Positions 8,439-19,966 of a stretch of 64,000 nt of DNA are shown here, piece by piece. Below the pieces are notes generated by a model that had not been told where the DNA came from, ran no database searches, and was given only the letters and a program-made list of their open reading frames with translations. The stretch lies in contig NZ_QAJK01000065.1 in assembly GCF_003852515.1 (NCBI RefSeq), forward strand, positions 1 to 64,000. Direction: 5' to 3'. Numbering within the stretch: position 1 is the first letter of the stretch; the number at the start of each line of letters is the position of its first letter. The stretch is from Variovorax sp. KBW07 (GTDB lineage: Bacteria; Pseudomonadota; Gammaproteobacteria; Burkholderiales; Burkholderiaceae_C). Both the position numbers and the translations under genes were made by a program.

Positions 8439-9902
8439 TCAGGTGGGCCGCGCCGCGCGCATCAGGCGCACGAACGGGCCTTCGGTGGCGCGCAGCACCA
8501 TGGCGCCCATGACGCCGCCGATCAGCGTCGTGGCGACGATGGCCACCGCCAGCCCGTTGGGCACCGACTTGAGGGCGTCCGACAACATGCCGACCACCAG
8601 CGGCCCCAGCACGCCGAACGGCAGGCCGGCCACGGACAGCAGCGCGATGGTGCGGGCGCGCAGGTGCGGCGGCGCGGCGTCCTGCAGCACGTTGGGCAGC
8701 AGCACCGCGCCGCTGATGAGCGGCACGACCAGCAGCGCCAGCAGCGCGAACGCATCGGTCGCCGAGCGCGTGAAGAGCAGCAGCGACGACAGCAGCGCGG
8801 CCGTGAGGTTGCCCAGCATGATGATGCGCAGCGCCGCGGCCGGGCCCATGCGCGGCTGCACGTAGCGCATTGCCGCCACGCCCAGCAAGCCGCCGACCAC
8901 CGTGCCGGTGAGAAAGGCAATGCCCATGCCCTGCCCCATCTGCGCCGGCGTGACGCCGTATTCGCGCGCCGCCATGATCGGCAGCCAGGTGCCGATCGAG
9001 CTCATGCCGATGCTCGCCAGGCCCGCGCCGACCACCAGCCCGGCGAAGGTGCGCCAGTGCTCGCGTATGTGGTCGCGGAAGCTGATGTTGCTGGCCGCGT
9101 CGTCCGCTTCGACGGCATGCACGGCGGGTGCGGCATCGGGTGCTGCCGAAACCGCCGGAACAGCCGGCACGGCTGCAGCTTCATCCTGCAGCGCGCCCCC
9201 GCGCCGGGTCCTGCGGATCGACAGCACCAGCAGCGCCACCGGCACGCCGGCGGAGGCCATCACGAAGAAGGTCAGGCGCCATGCCTCCATCTGCTGCATC
9301 GACGCGGGCAGGAACGGCCGCAGGTCTTCCGTCAGGTGAACGACGGTGCCGCCCAGCAAGGCGCCCAGCGCGCTGCCGAAAATGGCCGACAGCGCGAACA
9401 CCGCATTGGCCAGCACCCGCTGCGCGCGCGGGAACAGGTCGGGGATCATGCTGTTGGTGATGGGCCCCAGGCCCGCCTCGCCCACACCCAGGCCGATGGA
9501 CGCGATGAACAGCACGCCGTAGTCCATGGCGGTGCCGCGCATGGCGGTGGCGGCACTCCACAGCACCACGCAGGCGGCCAGCACCACGCGCCGGTCGTAG
9601 CGGTCGCTGAGCCAGCCCAGGGGCAGCGTGGCGATGCCGGTGAACAGCACGATGCCCGCGCCCTGCAGCAGGCCCAGTTGCGTGTCGGAGAGCGACAGCG
9701 CAATGCGCATCGGCTCCGTCAGCAGCGTGAGGATGACCTTGTCGATCGAACCCAGCACCGTCGCGATGACCAGCACCGCCAGCGCATACCAGGCGCTGGT
9801 CGGCGCCTTGCGCACGGTGACGGGCGCGACGGACGCGACGGACGCGGCAAGGCTCGTGTTGTCCGGCGGCACCGCGGCCGCCAGTGGCGTGATGCTCGAC
9901 AT
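8439..9902 (-). CDS. MFS transporter
   Basis: A 487-residue major facilitator with about 12 hydrophobic segments and the family loop motif GWLSDRYDRR after the second helix. The central cytoplasmic loop is long and rich in Ala and Pro (about residues 225-260). The start ATG lies one base after the stop of the TonB-dependent receptor, so the two are almost certainly on one message. In this setting it is the likely inner-membrane step for the compound brought in by the receptor. The sequence does not show whether it imports or exports, or its ligand. Confidence 0.88.
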   Translation of the reverse strand: MSSITPLAAAVPPDNTSLAASVASVAPVTVRKAPTSAWYALAVLVIATVLGSIDKVILTLLTEPMRIALSLSDTQLGLLQGAGIVLFTGIATLPLGWLSDRYDRRVVLAACVVLWSAATAMRGTAMDYGVLFIASIGLGVGEAGLGPITNSMIPDLFPRAQRVLANAVFALSAIFGSALGALLGGTVVHLTEDLRPFLPASMQQMEAWRLTFFVMASAGVPVALLVLSIRRTRRGGALQDEAAAVPAVPAVSAAPDAAPAVHAVEADDAASNISFRDHIREHWRTFAGLVVGAGLASIGMSSIGTWLPIMAAREYGVTPAQMGQGMGIAFLTGTVVGGLLGVAAMRYVQPRMGPAAALRIIMLGNLTAALLSSLLLFTRSATDAFALLALLVVPLISGAVLLPNVLQDAAPPHLRARTIALLSVAGLPFGVLGPLVVGMLSDALKSVPNGLAVAIVATTLIGGVMGAMVLRATEGPFVRLMRAARPT

Positions 9903-9903
9903 C

Positions 9904-12435
<2,532 letters not shown>

Positions 12436-12504
12436 GGGTGTCTCCAGCGTGTAGTTGTTTGGGTACTCACTGAGACGAATGCCCCGTCACATTCCGGTAA
12501 TAAG

Positions 12505-13575
12505 CTAGTTCGAAATCCTTGTTTCGTTGTCGCTTTCGTGGGCCGCGAGGCCGAAGCCCTGCTTGAGCAAGGCCACGAAGCCGCTCATGTTGTTGGCATC
12601 GAAGCTGCCGCCGATGCGAATGCCCGCGATGGCCTTGTCGGCAATCACCAGCTTGCGCGTGTTGTAGCGATTGAACTGCGCGGCCGCGTCGCCCAGCGTC
12701 GTCTGGTCGAACACCAGGCGGCCTTGGCGCCAGCTCAGTTCGTCGTCGATCTGCTTGGGCGCCTTCGACATCACCAGCACGCTGCTGGCACTGGCCACCG
12801 CCGCCTGGTTGCGCGTGAGCACGGTGGGCTGCTCGCCGCTCTTCACGCCCTGCCCGGAGGACGAGGCGATCTGCACGCGCCCTTCTTCCACCGTCACGTT
12901 GACCTGGTCGCCCTGGCGGCGTACCAGGAAGCGCGTGCCCAGCACGGTGATGCGGCGGTCGCCGGCAATCACCACGAACGGATGCTGCTTGTCGTGCGCG
13001 ATGTCGAAGTAGGCCTCGCCATCGTCGAGCCACACCTTGCGCCCGCTCTCGTTCACCAGCGCGCGAACGTGGGTCGCCGTGTTCAGCGTGAGCACGGAGC
13101 CATCGGCCAGCGCGACCGACTGGCGCGCGCCCACCACGGTGGCGTAGTGCGCGCTCTGCCAGTCCTGCGTGTAGCGCCAGCCGAGCCAGCTGCAACTGGC
13201 GGCCACCACCAGCATGCCGGCCGCGACGCGCTGCACCGAGAAGCGCGGCAGCCAGCGCACGGCGCTCGCCTTGGGCTTGGGCCTTGGCCGCGATTCGGGG
13301 AGCGGAATGCGCAGGGGAATCGGCACCGAGGCCGGCAAGGTCGGCGTGGTCGGCGTGGTCGCGGGCGACGTCACCTGCGCCGGCGGCGGGCGCAGCACGC
13401 TCAGTCGGTCGCCGCGCTGCCAGACGCTCGACAGCCGCAGCCATGCCACGCGGTGCGCGATCGATTCGGCAATCCAGGCGTCCAGCTTCTGCTGGTCGGC
13501 CTCGGTCCATGCGCCACTGTCCTGGCGCGCCAGCCAGTCGGCGGCGGCGGATTCGATGCGTTCGGCTTCAGTCAT
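12505..13575 (-). CDS. FecR-type anti-sigma / sigma regulator
   Basis: A 356-residue inner-membrane signal relay. The N-terminal DUF4880 part contains WLARQDSGAWTEADQQKLDAW and the run HRVAWLRL, a proline-rich linker follows, and one membrane helix lies near residues 120-140 (VAAGMLVVAASCSWLGW). The periplasmic FecR domain (VVGARQSVALADGSVLTLN, then VLGTRFLV) and the C-terminal STN-like end follow. It should sense the STN domain of the receptor encoded next and control the sigma factor encoded just upstream. The start overlaps the sigma factor stop by four bases (ATGA). Confidence 0.92.
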   Translation of the reverse strand: MTEAERIESAAADWLARQDSGAWTEADQQKLDAWIAESIAHRVAWLRLSSVWQRGDRLSVLRPPPAQVTSPATTPTTPTLPASVPIPLRIPLPESRPRPKPKASAVRWLPRFSVQRVAAGMLVVAASCSWLGWRYTQDWQSAHYATVVGARQSVALADGSVLTLNTATHVRALVNESGRKVWLDDGEAYFDIAHDKQHPFVVIAGDRRITVLGTRFLVRRQGDQVNVTVEEGRVQIASSSGQGVKSGEQPTVLTRNQAAVASASSVLVMSKAPKQIDDELSWRQGRLVFDQTTLGDAAAQFNRYNTRKLVIADKAIAGIRIGGSFDANNMSGFVALLKQGFGLAAHESDNETRISN

Positions 13576-14180
13576 GGTGAAAGCCTCTTTTCGTTCTGTG
13601 CCCGGCCGAAGGCCTTGGTGTGCAGCTGCACGCCACCAGAGAGCAGCGCGTCCGCCAGCGCCCGCACGCCGCGCGACACCTGGCGCTCGACCGTGTCTTC
13701 GGTAATGCCCAGCTGCGTGGCGACCTCGCGTTGCGACAGGCCGTCGATCTTGCGCATCTCCACCACGCGGCGGCACTTCGATGGCAGGGCGTCGAGCGCC
13801 GTCTGCAGCAGCCGCAGCTCGCCGCGCCCGGAGGCATGGCGCTCGGGCGTCAGCTCGTCCGCCGAAAAATCGAGCGCATCGAGATCCGCAATGATCTCGA
13901 TCGACACGATCTGCGCTCGCCGCGCGCGGTCGATCAGCAGGTTGCGCGCCGTGGCGAAGACGAAGGGTTTCACCAGCTCGGGCACGGCCTTGGCCGCTGA
14001 TTCATAGATGCGCATGTAGACGTCCTGGCGCAGGTCGGGTATTTCTGCTTCGTCGCGCCAGTTGCGGCGAAGAAAGCGCGTGAGCGCAGCCTCCATCGGC
14101 AGCACTTCGCTGACGAACCAGTTGTCCAAGTCACTGAGAACCAAAGAGCGCTCCTGGGAATGGCCGGATGGGGGTGGCAT
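13572..14180 (-). CDS. FecI-like ECF sigma factor
   Basis: A 202-residue ECF sigma factor with region 2 (LRQDVYMRIYE, then FVFATARNLLIDRARR) and region 4 (ALDALPSKCRRVVEMRKIDG, then LSQREVATQLGITEDTVERQ). The ATG at 14180 is preferred; an in-frame extension to 14324 would add a stretch unlike sigma factors. It is the first gene of the minus-strand train reaching tonB and is expected to drive that train once FecR is triggered. It is divergent from a stand-alone STN gene, with about 185 bases between the starts, which should hold the promoters of both. Confidence 0.92.
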   Translation of the reverse strand: MPPPSGHSQERSLVLSDLDNWFVSEVLPMEAALTRFLRRNWRDEAEIPDLRQDVYMRIYESAAKAVPELVKPFVFATARNLLIDRARRAQIVSIEIIADLDALDFSADELTPERHASGRGELRLLQTALDALPSKCRRVVEMRKIDGLSQREVATQLGITEDTVERQVSRGVRALADALLSGGVQLHTKAFGRAQNEKRLSP

Positions 14181-14365
14181 CGCGTCGCCGGGATTGGCGA
14201 CAGACAGTGAGACGAACGGCCAGAAGATTTCCGGGAACGTGCACCGTAAAAAGCACGAGAAATGCCCAGCGGCACTGAAATGGGGCAGCCCTGTTACCGG
14301 AAAGCGCAGCCGCGCTCGTCTCACTGGGGTAACAAGAACACCCTTCTCGCTGGAAACACACTTAC

Positions 14366-14752
14366 ATGAATCGAATCGGGAGGCAGAAGAACCCCACCCT
14401 CCGCTCAGGGATCATCGGCCGGCGCATCGTCGTCGGCGCGGCATGCGCATGGATGATGGGACTGGCATGCGCCCATGCCCGCGAGTTCGACGTGCGAAGC
14501 GGCGAGCTGAAGCCCGCGCTCGACGCCTTCATTGCGCAGTCGGGCGTGCAGCTGATCTACAAGGTCGAAGACGTGCAGGACCTGTCGACGCGGGGCGTCA
14601 AGGGAAAGATCACGCCCGATGCGGCGCTCGACCGCCTGCTGGACGGCACGCGCCTGCGCATCCGCCGCGGGCAGGACGGGGCCATGGTGCTCATCGCCCC
14701 ACCCGCGCCGGAAGCGATGGCCGCGCCCGCGACAACGGACAAGAGGCGCTGA
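14366..14752 (+). CDS. Stand-alone STN (secretin/TonB short N-terminal) domain protein
   Basis: A 128-residue exported protein: a basic N-terminus, a hydrophobic signal (IVVGAACAWMMGLACAHA) and then only an STN domain (FDVRSGELKPALDAFIAQSG to DGAMVLIAPP). Over 69 aligned residues it is about 64% identical, by my count, to the STN domain of the receptor at 9904-12435, so it is a paralogue of that signalling domain without plug or barrel. It is divergent from the FecI-like gene. A role as competitor or helper for FecR binding is plausible but inferred. Confidence 0.88.
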   Translation: MNRIGRQKNPTLRSGIIGRRIVVGAACAWMMGLACAHAREFDVRSGELKPALDAFIAQSGVQLIYKVEDVQDLSTRGVKGKITPDAALDRLLDGTRLRIRRGQDGAMVLIAPPAPEAMAAPATTDKRR

Positions 14753-15067
14753 GGCGATAGACATGTCTGCACACCGGGTTGCTTGGAATTGCTGAACCAG
14801 TACCCGGTGCCTCTGCCCTCACGCGTCGTACACGGAAAATTCTAAGAACCGGCGTTGCGCTCGCCGCTATCGCAAGCGCGCCAAAGCAGTGACTTCAGGA
14901 GCACGCGCCACCACGGCGCGATGCGGCGCAACGTGGTTCATCGCGAAGATCGCCAGCCGCCGTATCCGGTGATTCCCTAGGCTTGTTCGCTCAATAACTC
15001 CGATAATATTACTTATCAACGACAGCCCCACGCTGCCGTTTTCCGGAATGTTTTGGAGCAAGAGCGA
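14753..15067 (+). promoter_or_regulatory. Intergenic region with hairpin and candidate dehydratase promoter/operator
   Basis: No gene seen in 315 bases. An 8-bp inverted repeat (14772-14779 with 14802-14809) lies 20 bases after the STN gene stop and may end its transcript, though there is no T run. Near the far end is an A/T-rich patch: TTGTTC at 14983-14988 and TAATAT at 15004-15009, 15 bases apart, which is short for a sigma-70 promoter. The -10-like box lies inside the palindrome GATAA-N6-TTATC (15002-15017). That makes it a reasonable operator for the GntR regulator at 17709-18422. Confidence 0.4.
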
Positions 15068-16780
15068 GTGAAGAAAAGACGATCGCAGCACTGGTTCGGT
15101 GGCATGGGCAAGGACGCCTTCATCCATCGAAGCTGGATGAAGAACAACGGCCTGCCGGACGATGCCTTCGACGGGCGGCCGGTGATCGGCATCTGCAACA
15201 CCTTCTCCGAATTCACGCCCTGCAACGCGCATTTCCGCGGCCTGGTCGAGCACATCAAGGCCGGCGTCTTGGAAGCGGGCGGGTTGCCGCTGGAGTTTCC
15301 GGTGTTCTCGTGCGGCGAATCCAACCTGCGCCCGACCGCGATGCTGTTTCGCAACCTGGCGTCGATGGATGTGGAAGAAGCCATTCGCGGCAACCCGATG
15401 GACGGCGTGGTGCTGATGGCCGGCTGCGACAAGACCACGCCCTCGCTCGTCATGGGCGCGGCCTCGTGCGACCTGCCCTCCATCGTCATCTCCGGCGGGC
15501 CGATGCTCAACGGCCGCTTCCAGGGCCGCACCATCGGCTCGGGCACCGACGTGTGGAAGTTTTCCGAAGACGTGCGTGCCGGCGTCATGAGCGCGCAGGA
15601 TTTCGCCGATGCCGAAAGCGCGATGTCGCGCTCGCCGGGAAGCTGCATGACCATGGGCACGGCCTCCACGATGGCGTCGATGGTCGAAGCCCTGGGCATC
15701 GCGCTGCCCGGCAATGCCGCCTACCCGGCGGTCGATGCGCACCGCAACCGCCTCGCCCGCATGACCGGCCGGCGCATCGTCGAGATGGTCAACGAAGACC
15801 TGCGGCTCTCGGCCATCCTCAGGAAAGAGGCGTTCATCAACGCCATCCGCGTCAACGGCGCCATCGGCGGATCGACCAACGCGGTGGTGCACCTGCTGGC
15901 CATCGCGGGCCGCATCGGCACGCCACTGACGCTGGACGACTGGGACCGTTTCGGCCGCGACGTACCGACCATCGTGGACCTGATGCCTTCGGGCCGTTTC
16001 CTGATGGAAGACTTCTGCTACGCCGGCGGCATTCCCGCGGTCATGAAAGAGATGGCCGACCTGCTCGACCTCGACGCGCTGACGGTCACCGGCAAGCCGG
16101 TTCGCGAGAACATCGCCGACGCGCGCAACCACGACACCGAAGTGATCCGCCCGCGCGACAAGGCGCTGACGCCGCAAGGCGGCATGGCCGTGCTGCGCGG
16201 CAACCTCGCGCCCGATGGCGCGATCCTGAAACCCTCGGCCGCCTCGCCGGGGCTCATGAAGCACCGCGGCCGCGCGGTGGTGTTCGAGGACATCGACCAC
16301 TACAAGGCCGTCATCGACGACCCCGCGCTGGAAATCGACGCGCACTGCATCATGGTGCTGAAGAACTGCGGCCCCAAGGGCTACCCCGGCATGGCCGAGG
16401 TCGGCAACATGGCGCTCCCGCAAAAGCTGCTGCAGCAGGGTGTGCGCGACATGATCCGCATCTCCGATGCCCGCATGTCGGGCACCGCGTATGGAACCGT
16501 GGTGCTGCACGTCGCACCCGAAGCCGCGGTGGGCGGCCCGCTGGCGCTGGTGCGCAACGGCGACATGATCGAACTCGACGTCGAGGCCAGGCGCCTGCAC
16601 CTTGACGTGAGCGATGCCGAGCTGGCCGAGCGCCGCGCCGCCTGGGTGGCACCGGTGCCGGCCATGAAGGGCGGCTACCAGAGCCTGTATGTCGAGCGCG
16701 TCATTCAGGCCGACCGCGGCGCGGACCTCGACTTCCTGATCGGTTGCCGGGGCCACGCCATTCCTCGCGAAAGCCACTGA
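15068..16780 (+). CDS. IlvD/Edd-family sugar-acid dehydratase
   Basis: A 570-residue member of the iron-sulphur dehydratase family. The three expected cluster cysteines are in GICNTFSEF, MAGCDKTTPS and SPGSCMTMG. The N-terminus (RRSQHWFGGMGKDAFIHRSW) belongs to the branch that contains sugar-acid dehydratases such as L-arabonate dehydratase rather than biosynthetic IlvD. It would turn an aldonate-type acid into a 2-keto-3-deoxy acid. The GTG at 15068 is preferred, with GGAG 9 bases upstream; a TTG at 15053 overlaps that site. A DapA-family enzyme follows 8 bases later and is the natural next step. The exact substrate is not readable. Confidence 0.88.
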   Translation: MKKRRSQHWFGGMGKDAFIHRSWMKNNGLPDDAFDGRPVIGICNTFSEFTPCNAHFRGLVEHIKAGVLEAGGLPLEFPVFSCGESNLRPTAMLFRNLASMDVEEAIRGNPMDGVVLMAGCDKTTPSLVMGAASCDLPSIVISGGPMLNGRFQGRTIGSGTDVWKFSEDVRAGVMSAQDFADAESAMSRSPGSCMTMGTASTMASMVEALGIALPGNAAYPAVDAHRNRLARMTGRRIVEMVNEDLRLSAILRKEAFINAIRVNGAIGGSTNAVVHLLAIAGRIGTPLTLDDWDRFGRDVPTIVDLMPSGRFLMEDFCYAGGIPAVMKEMADLLDLDALTVTGKPVRENIADARNHDTEVIRPRDKALTPQGGMAVLRGNLAPDGAILKPSAASPGLMKHRGRAVVFEDIDHYKAVIDDPALEIDAHCIMVLKNCGPKGYPGMAEVGNMALPQKLLQQGVRDMIRISDARMSGTAYGTVVLHVAPEAAVGGPLALVRNGDMIELDVEARRLHLDVSDAELAERRAAWVAPVPAMKGGYQSLYVERVIQADRGADLDFLIGCRGHAIPRESH

Positions 16781-16788
16781 GGTCGCGC

Positions 16789-17712
16789 ATGCCCGCCTTC
16801 ACACCCGACACGTTCCACGGCATCCACGCGATCGTCTATGCGCTGTTCGACGCCGAAGAAAAACTCGACCGCACCGCCATGCGGCAACAGGTGCGGGCCT
16901 GCCTGGCCAGCGGCGTGCACGGCATGGCCGCGCTCGGACTCGCGACCGAGGTGGCCAAGCTGACCGAGGCCGAGCGCCGCACGGTGATGGACTGGGTCGC
17001 CGAAGACACGGCGGGCCGGGTGCCGCTGGCCTTCACCATCTTCGGTTCGTCGGTGGCCGAGCAGGTCGCGCAGGTGCGGCATGCCGAGCACGCCGGCGCC
17101 GACTGGGTGATCCTGCAGCCGCCCGCCGCCGGCGCTTTCGGCGCGGCAGAGTACATCCGCTTCTTCGGCCGCGTCGCGGCGGCGACCACGCTGCCGGTGG
17201 CAATCCAGAATGCGCCCGCCTTCTTCGGCCGCGGCCTCACGGCGGACGAGATCCGCGAGCTGGTTTCGCAGCATCCGAACATCCAGCTCATCAAGGGCGA
17301 AGGGCCGGTGGTCGACATCGCCGGGCTCATCGAACGGACCGGGGGCCGGGTGCCGGTCTTCAACGGCCGTGGCGGACTGGAGCTGGTCGACAACCTGCGC
17401 GCGGGATGCCGCGGCATGATCCTGGCGCCCGATTGCATCGACCATGCGGTCCATGCCTACGAGGCGTTTCGCCGTGGCGACGAGGCCGCCGCCGAGCGCG
17501 CGTACCAGGCCATGCTGCCGGCGGCCGTGTTCGGCATGCAGGGCATCGAGAATCTCCTGTGCTACGGCAAGCGCCTGTTCGGCGCACGCGCGGGCATCGA
17601 CATCCACGACCGGGCGCCTGCCTTGCGCCCCGTCGCGGCCGGCGAAGCCATGGTCGCGCGTTTCGCCAAGGCATTGGGCCCGCTCGGTGGCCCCCAGGAA
17701 AGATCACCATGA
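16789..17712 (+). CDS. DapA/NanA-family aldolase or dehydratase
   Basis: A 307-residue (beta/alpha)8 barrel of the dihydrodipicolinate synthase / N-acetylneuraminate lyase family. The Schiff-base lysine is in IQLIKGEGP. The usual Tyr of the YNxP motif is replaced: the sequence reads VAIQNAPAFFG. Gln at this place is, from memory, seen in some 2-keto-3-deoxy-sugar-acid enzymes, so this is probably not a lysine-biosynthesis DapA. It would process the 2-keto-3-deoxy acid made by the upstream dehydratase, either by cleavage to pyruvate or by a further dehydration. Its stop overlaps the GntR gene start (ATGA). Confidence 0.85.
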   Translation: MPAFTPDTFHGIHAIVYALFDAEEKLDRTAMRQQVRACLASGVHGMAALGLATEVAKLTEAERRTVMDWVAEDTAGRVPLAFTIFGSSVAEQVAQVRHAEHAGADWVILQPPAAGAFGAAEYIRFFGRVAAATTLPVAIQNAPAFFGRGLTADEIRELVSQHPNIQLIKGEGPVVDIAGLIERTGGRVPVFNGRGGLELVDNLRAGCRGMILAPDCIDHAVHAYEAFRRGDEAAAERAYQAMLPAAVFGMQGIENLLCYGKRLFGARAGIDIHDRAPALRPVAAGEAMVARFAKALGPLGGPQERSP

Positions 17713-18422
17713 ATCTATCGAACGACGCTGGCGCCCGGGACCTGGAGCGCGGCCTGCCGGCGCAGATTGCCGGACGGATCGGCCGCCGCATCCTGCAGGG
17801 CGAACTGAAGCCCGGCGACACGCTGCCCAAGGAACTCGACCTGCTGTCCGAACTGCAGGTCAGCCGCACCACGCTGCGCGAAGCCTTCGCGCTGCTCTCG
17901 AGCAATGGCTTCGTGGAAGCCAAGCAGCGCATCGGGACGCGCGTGCGCACGCCCGACCACTGGAACACGCTCGACCCCATGGTGATCGCCTGGCACGGCG
18001 AAACCGAAGAGCCCGGCACGCTGATGCAGGAACTGTTCGAGATACGCCTCTCTATCGAGCCGATGGCGGCCAAGCTCGCGGCGCAGCGCGCCACGCCCGA
18101 AGACATCCAGCGCATCCGCACCGCGCTGCATGCAATGGGCGAAGGCCACGACAACCCCCAACGCGCCATGGAAGCGGACGTCGACTTTCACCTGCAGGTG
18201 ATCGCGGCGGCGCACAACCGCTTCCTGATGCCGGTGGCCTCGGTGATCAGGGCCGCGCTGATGGTGAGCGTTCCGAAGACGTTTGAAAAGTTCGGCGGCA
18301 TGGACCACTCCATGGCCATGCACGCCGACATCGCTCGGGCGATCGAGCAACGCAAGCCCGAGGCCGCGGCGCGCGCAGCCACGAAGCTGCTCGAAGACAC
18401 CTACCAGAGAAATTTCGTCTAG
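17709..18422 (+). CDS. GntR-family regulator, FCD (FadR-like) subgroup
   Basis: A 237-residue transcription factor. The N-terminal winged helix (ILQGELKPGDTLPKELDLLS, then VSRTTLREAFALLSSNGFVE) is followed by an all-helical FCD ligand domain from about residue 95. That domain has the acid/His metal ligands expected (DVDFHLQVIAAAHN and a later MHADI). Such regulators usually repress sugar-acid operons and release DNA when the acid or its keto product binds. It is coupled to the DapA-family gene by a 4-base overlap, so it probably controls this operon; a candidate operator is at 15002-15017. Confidence 0.9.
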   Translation: MNLSNDAGARDLERGLPAQIAGRIGRRILQGELKPGDTLPKELDLLSELQVSRTTLREAFALLSSNGFVEAKQRIGTRVRTPDHWNTLDPMVIAWHGETEEPGTLMQELFEIRLSIEPMAAKLAAQRATPEDIQRIRTALHAMGEGHDNPQRAMEADVDFHLQVIAAAHNRFLMPVASVIRAALMVSVPKTFEKFGGMDHSMAMHADIARAIEQRKPEAAARAATKLLEDTYQRNFV

Positions 18423-18550
18423 CGCTTCTCGCTGATCCGGCAAAGGCCGGGTTCGCAGGGCACAGGCCTTCAGGCCTGGGCGGAGCCGTGCGCGCTGGAA
18501 CAAGAGAAACGCAAGAGACCAGCAAGACACAAGCAAAAAAGGAGAGACAG

Positions 18551-19849
18551 ATGATCGTGGAAAAACAATTGATCCGAAAAATCTCGTGGCGGCTGATTCC
18601 GTTCCTGGGACTGCTGTACCTCATCGCCTACATCGACCGCCAGAACGTCAGCTTCGCCAAGCTGCAGATGGTCGATGCGCTCGGCATGAGCGAGTCCGCC
18701 TACGGCCTGGGGGCGTCGCTGTTCTTCATCGGCTACTTTCTCTTCGAGGTGCCCAGCAACCTGATCCTTGCGAAGGTCGGCGCGAGCAAGTGGTTCGCGC
18801 GCATCCTCGTCTCGTGGGGCATCGTGACCGTGGCGCTCGCCTTCACGCAGAACGCGACGATGTTCTACATCCTGCGCTTCCTGCTGGGCGCCTGCGAGGC
18901 CGGCTTCTTCCCGGGCGTGCTTTACCTGCTGACGCTCTGGTATCCGTCGGCCCATCGCGGAACGATGGTCGGCCTGTTCATGATCTTCAGCGCGCTGGCC
19001 AATGCCATCGGCGGCCCGCTCGGCGGGATGCTGCTCGACCTCGACGGTCTGCACGGCCTGGCGGGCTGGGAATGGGTGTTCATCGTGACCGGCATTCCGG
19101 CGATCGTGATGGGTGTCGTCACTTTCTTCTACCTGCCCGACAACCCGCAGCGTGCGTCGTTCCTTACGGCCGACGAAAAGGCGTGGCTCGGCGCCAAGCT
19201 GGCCAGCGAGCAGGTGGGCATGGACGAATCTGCAAGCCATGCGCTGCGGGCCCTCGTCGACCCGCGCGTGCTGCTCATGGCGCTGTGCTTCATCGCGTTT
19301 CCCTTGTCCGCCTACGGCCTGAGCTACTGGCTGCCCACCGTGGTGAAGAGCTTCGGCGTGGGCAACACGGCGAACGGATTCCTCAACATCATTCCCTGGG
19401 TGCTGGTGGCGATCGGCCTGTACACCGTTCCCCGGGCTGCTGCAAAGGCGAAGTCGAAGACGCCCTACATCGTCGGTCCCGCGCTCTTCGGCGTGGCCTG
19501 CCTGCTGCTGTCGGCATTGCTGACGAACCACGCGCTGCAGTTCATGTTCCTGTGCCTGGCGGCGGCCGGCATCTTCGCGGGCCAGCCTGTGTTCTGGAGC
19601 CTGCCCTCGCGATTTCTCAAGGGCGCCGGCGCGGCGGCCGGGCTGGCGGCCATCAACGCCGTGGGCAATCTCGGCGGCTTCATCGCGCAGAACGCGGTGC
19701 CGTGGGTCAAGGACGCCACCGGCAGCACGATCGCGCCGATGTTCTTCCTGGCCGCCTGCCTCTTCCTGGGCGCGATGCTGGTGTTGGTCATGACGGGAAT
19801 GACGGCGCGCAGCGAGGCCCTGGCGGCACGGGCAAGGCCTTCGACCTGA
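18551..19849 (+). CDS. MFS transporter, anion:cation symporter (ACS) type
   Basis: A 432-residue transporter with 12 predicted helices and strong resemblance to the ACS group (hexuronate, glucarate, phthalate porters): IDRQNVSFAKLQM after helix 1, FFIGYFLFEVPSNLIL, and LRFLLGACEAGFFPGVLYLL. ACS carriers bring organic anions in with protons. GGAGAG lies 5 bases before the ATG. It follows the dehydratase, aldolase and GntR genes and is the likely uptake route for their substrate, a sugar acid. The 127-base gap before it has small palindromes (around AGGCCTTCAGGCCT) but no clear terminator. Confidence 0.9.
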   Translation: MIVEKQLIRKISWRLIPFLGLLYLIAYIDRQNVSFAKLQMVDALGMSESAYGLGASLFFIGYFLFEVPSNLILAKVGASKWFARILVSWGIVTVALAFTQNATMFYILRFLLGACEAGFFPGVLYLLTLWYPSAHRGTMVGLFMIFSALANAIGGPLGGMLLDLDGLHGLAGWEWVFIVTGIPAIVMGVVTFFYLPDNPQRASFLTADEKAWLGAKLASEQVGMDESASHALRALVDPRVLLMALCFIAFPLSAYGLSYWLPTVVKSFGVGNTANGFLNIIPWVLVAIGLYTVPRAAAKAKSKTPYIVGPALFGVACLLLSALLTNHALQFMFLCLAAAGIFAGQPVFWSLPSRFLKGAGAAAGLAAINAVGNLGGFIAQNAVPWVKDATGSTIAPMFFLAACLFLGAMLVLVMTGMTARSEALAARARPST

Positions 19850-19966
19850 AGAAGGGAGGTGCCGCACGACACACCATCACGGCCTCACACAACGCGAACA
19901 ACGCACGAACGGCAATTCCCGACGGATGCCGAAGAGAAACAACAACTTCAAATGACGGAGACAGAC

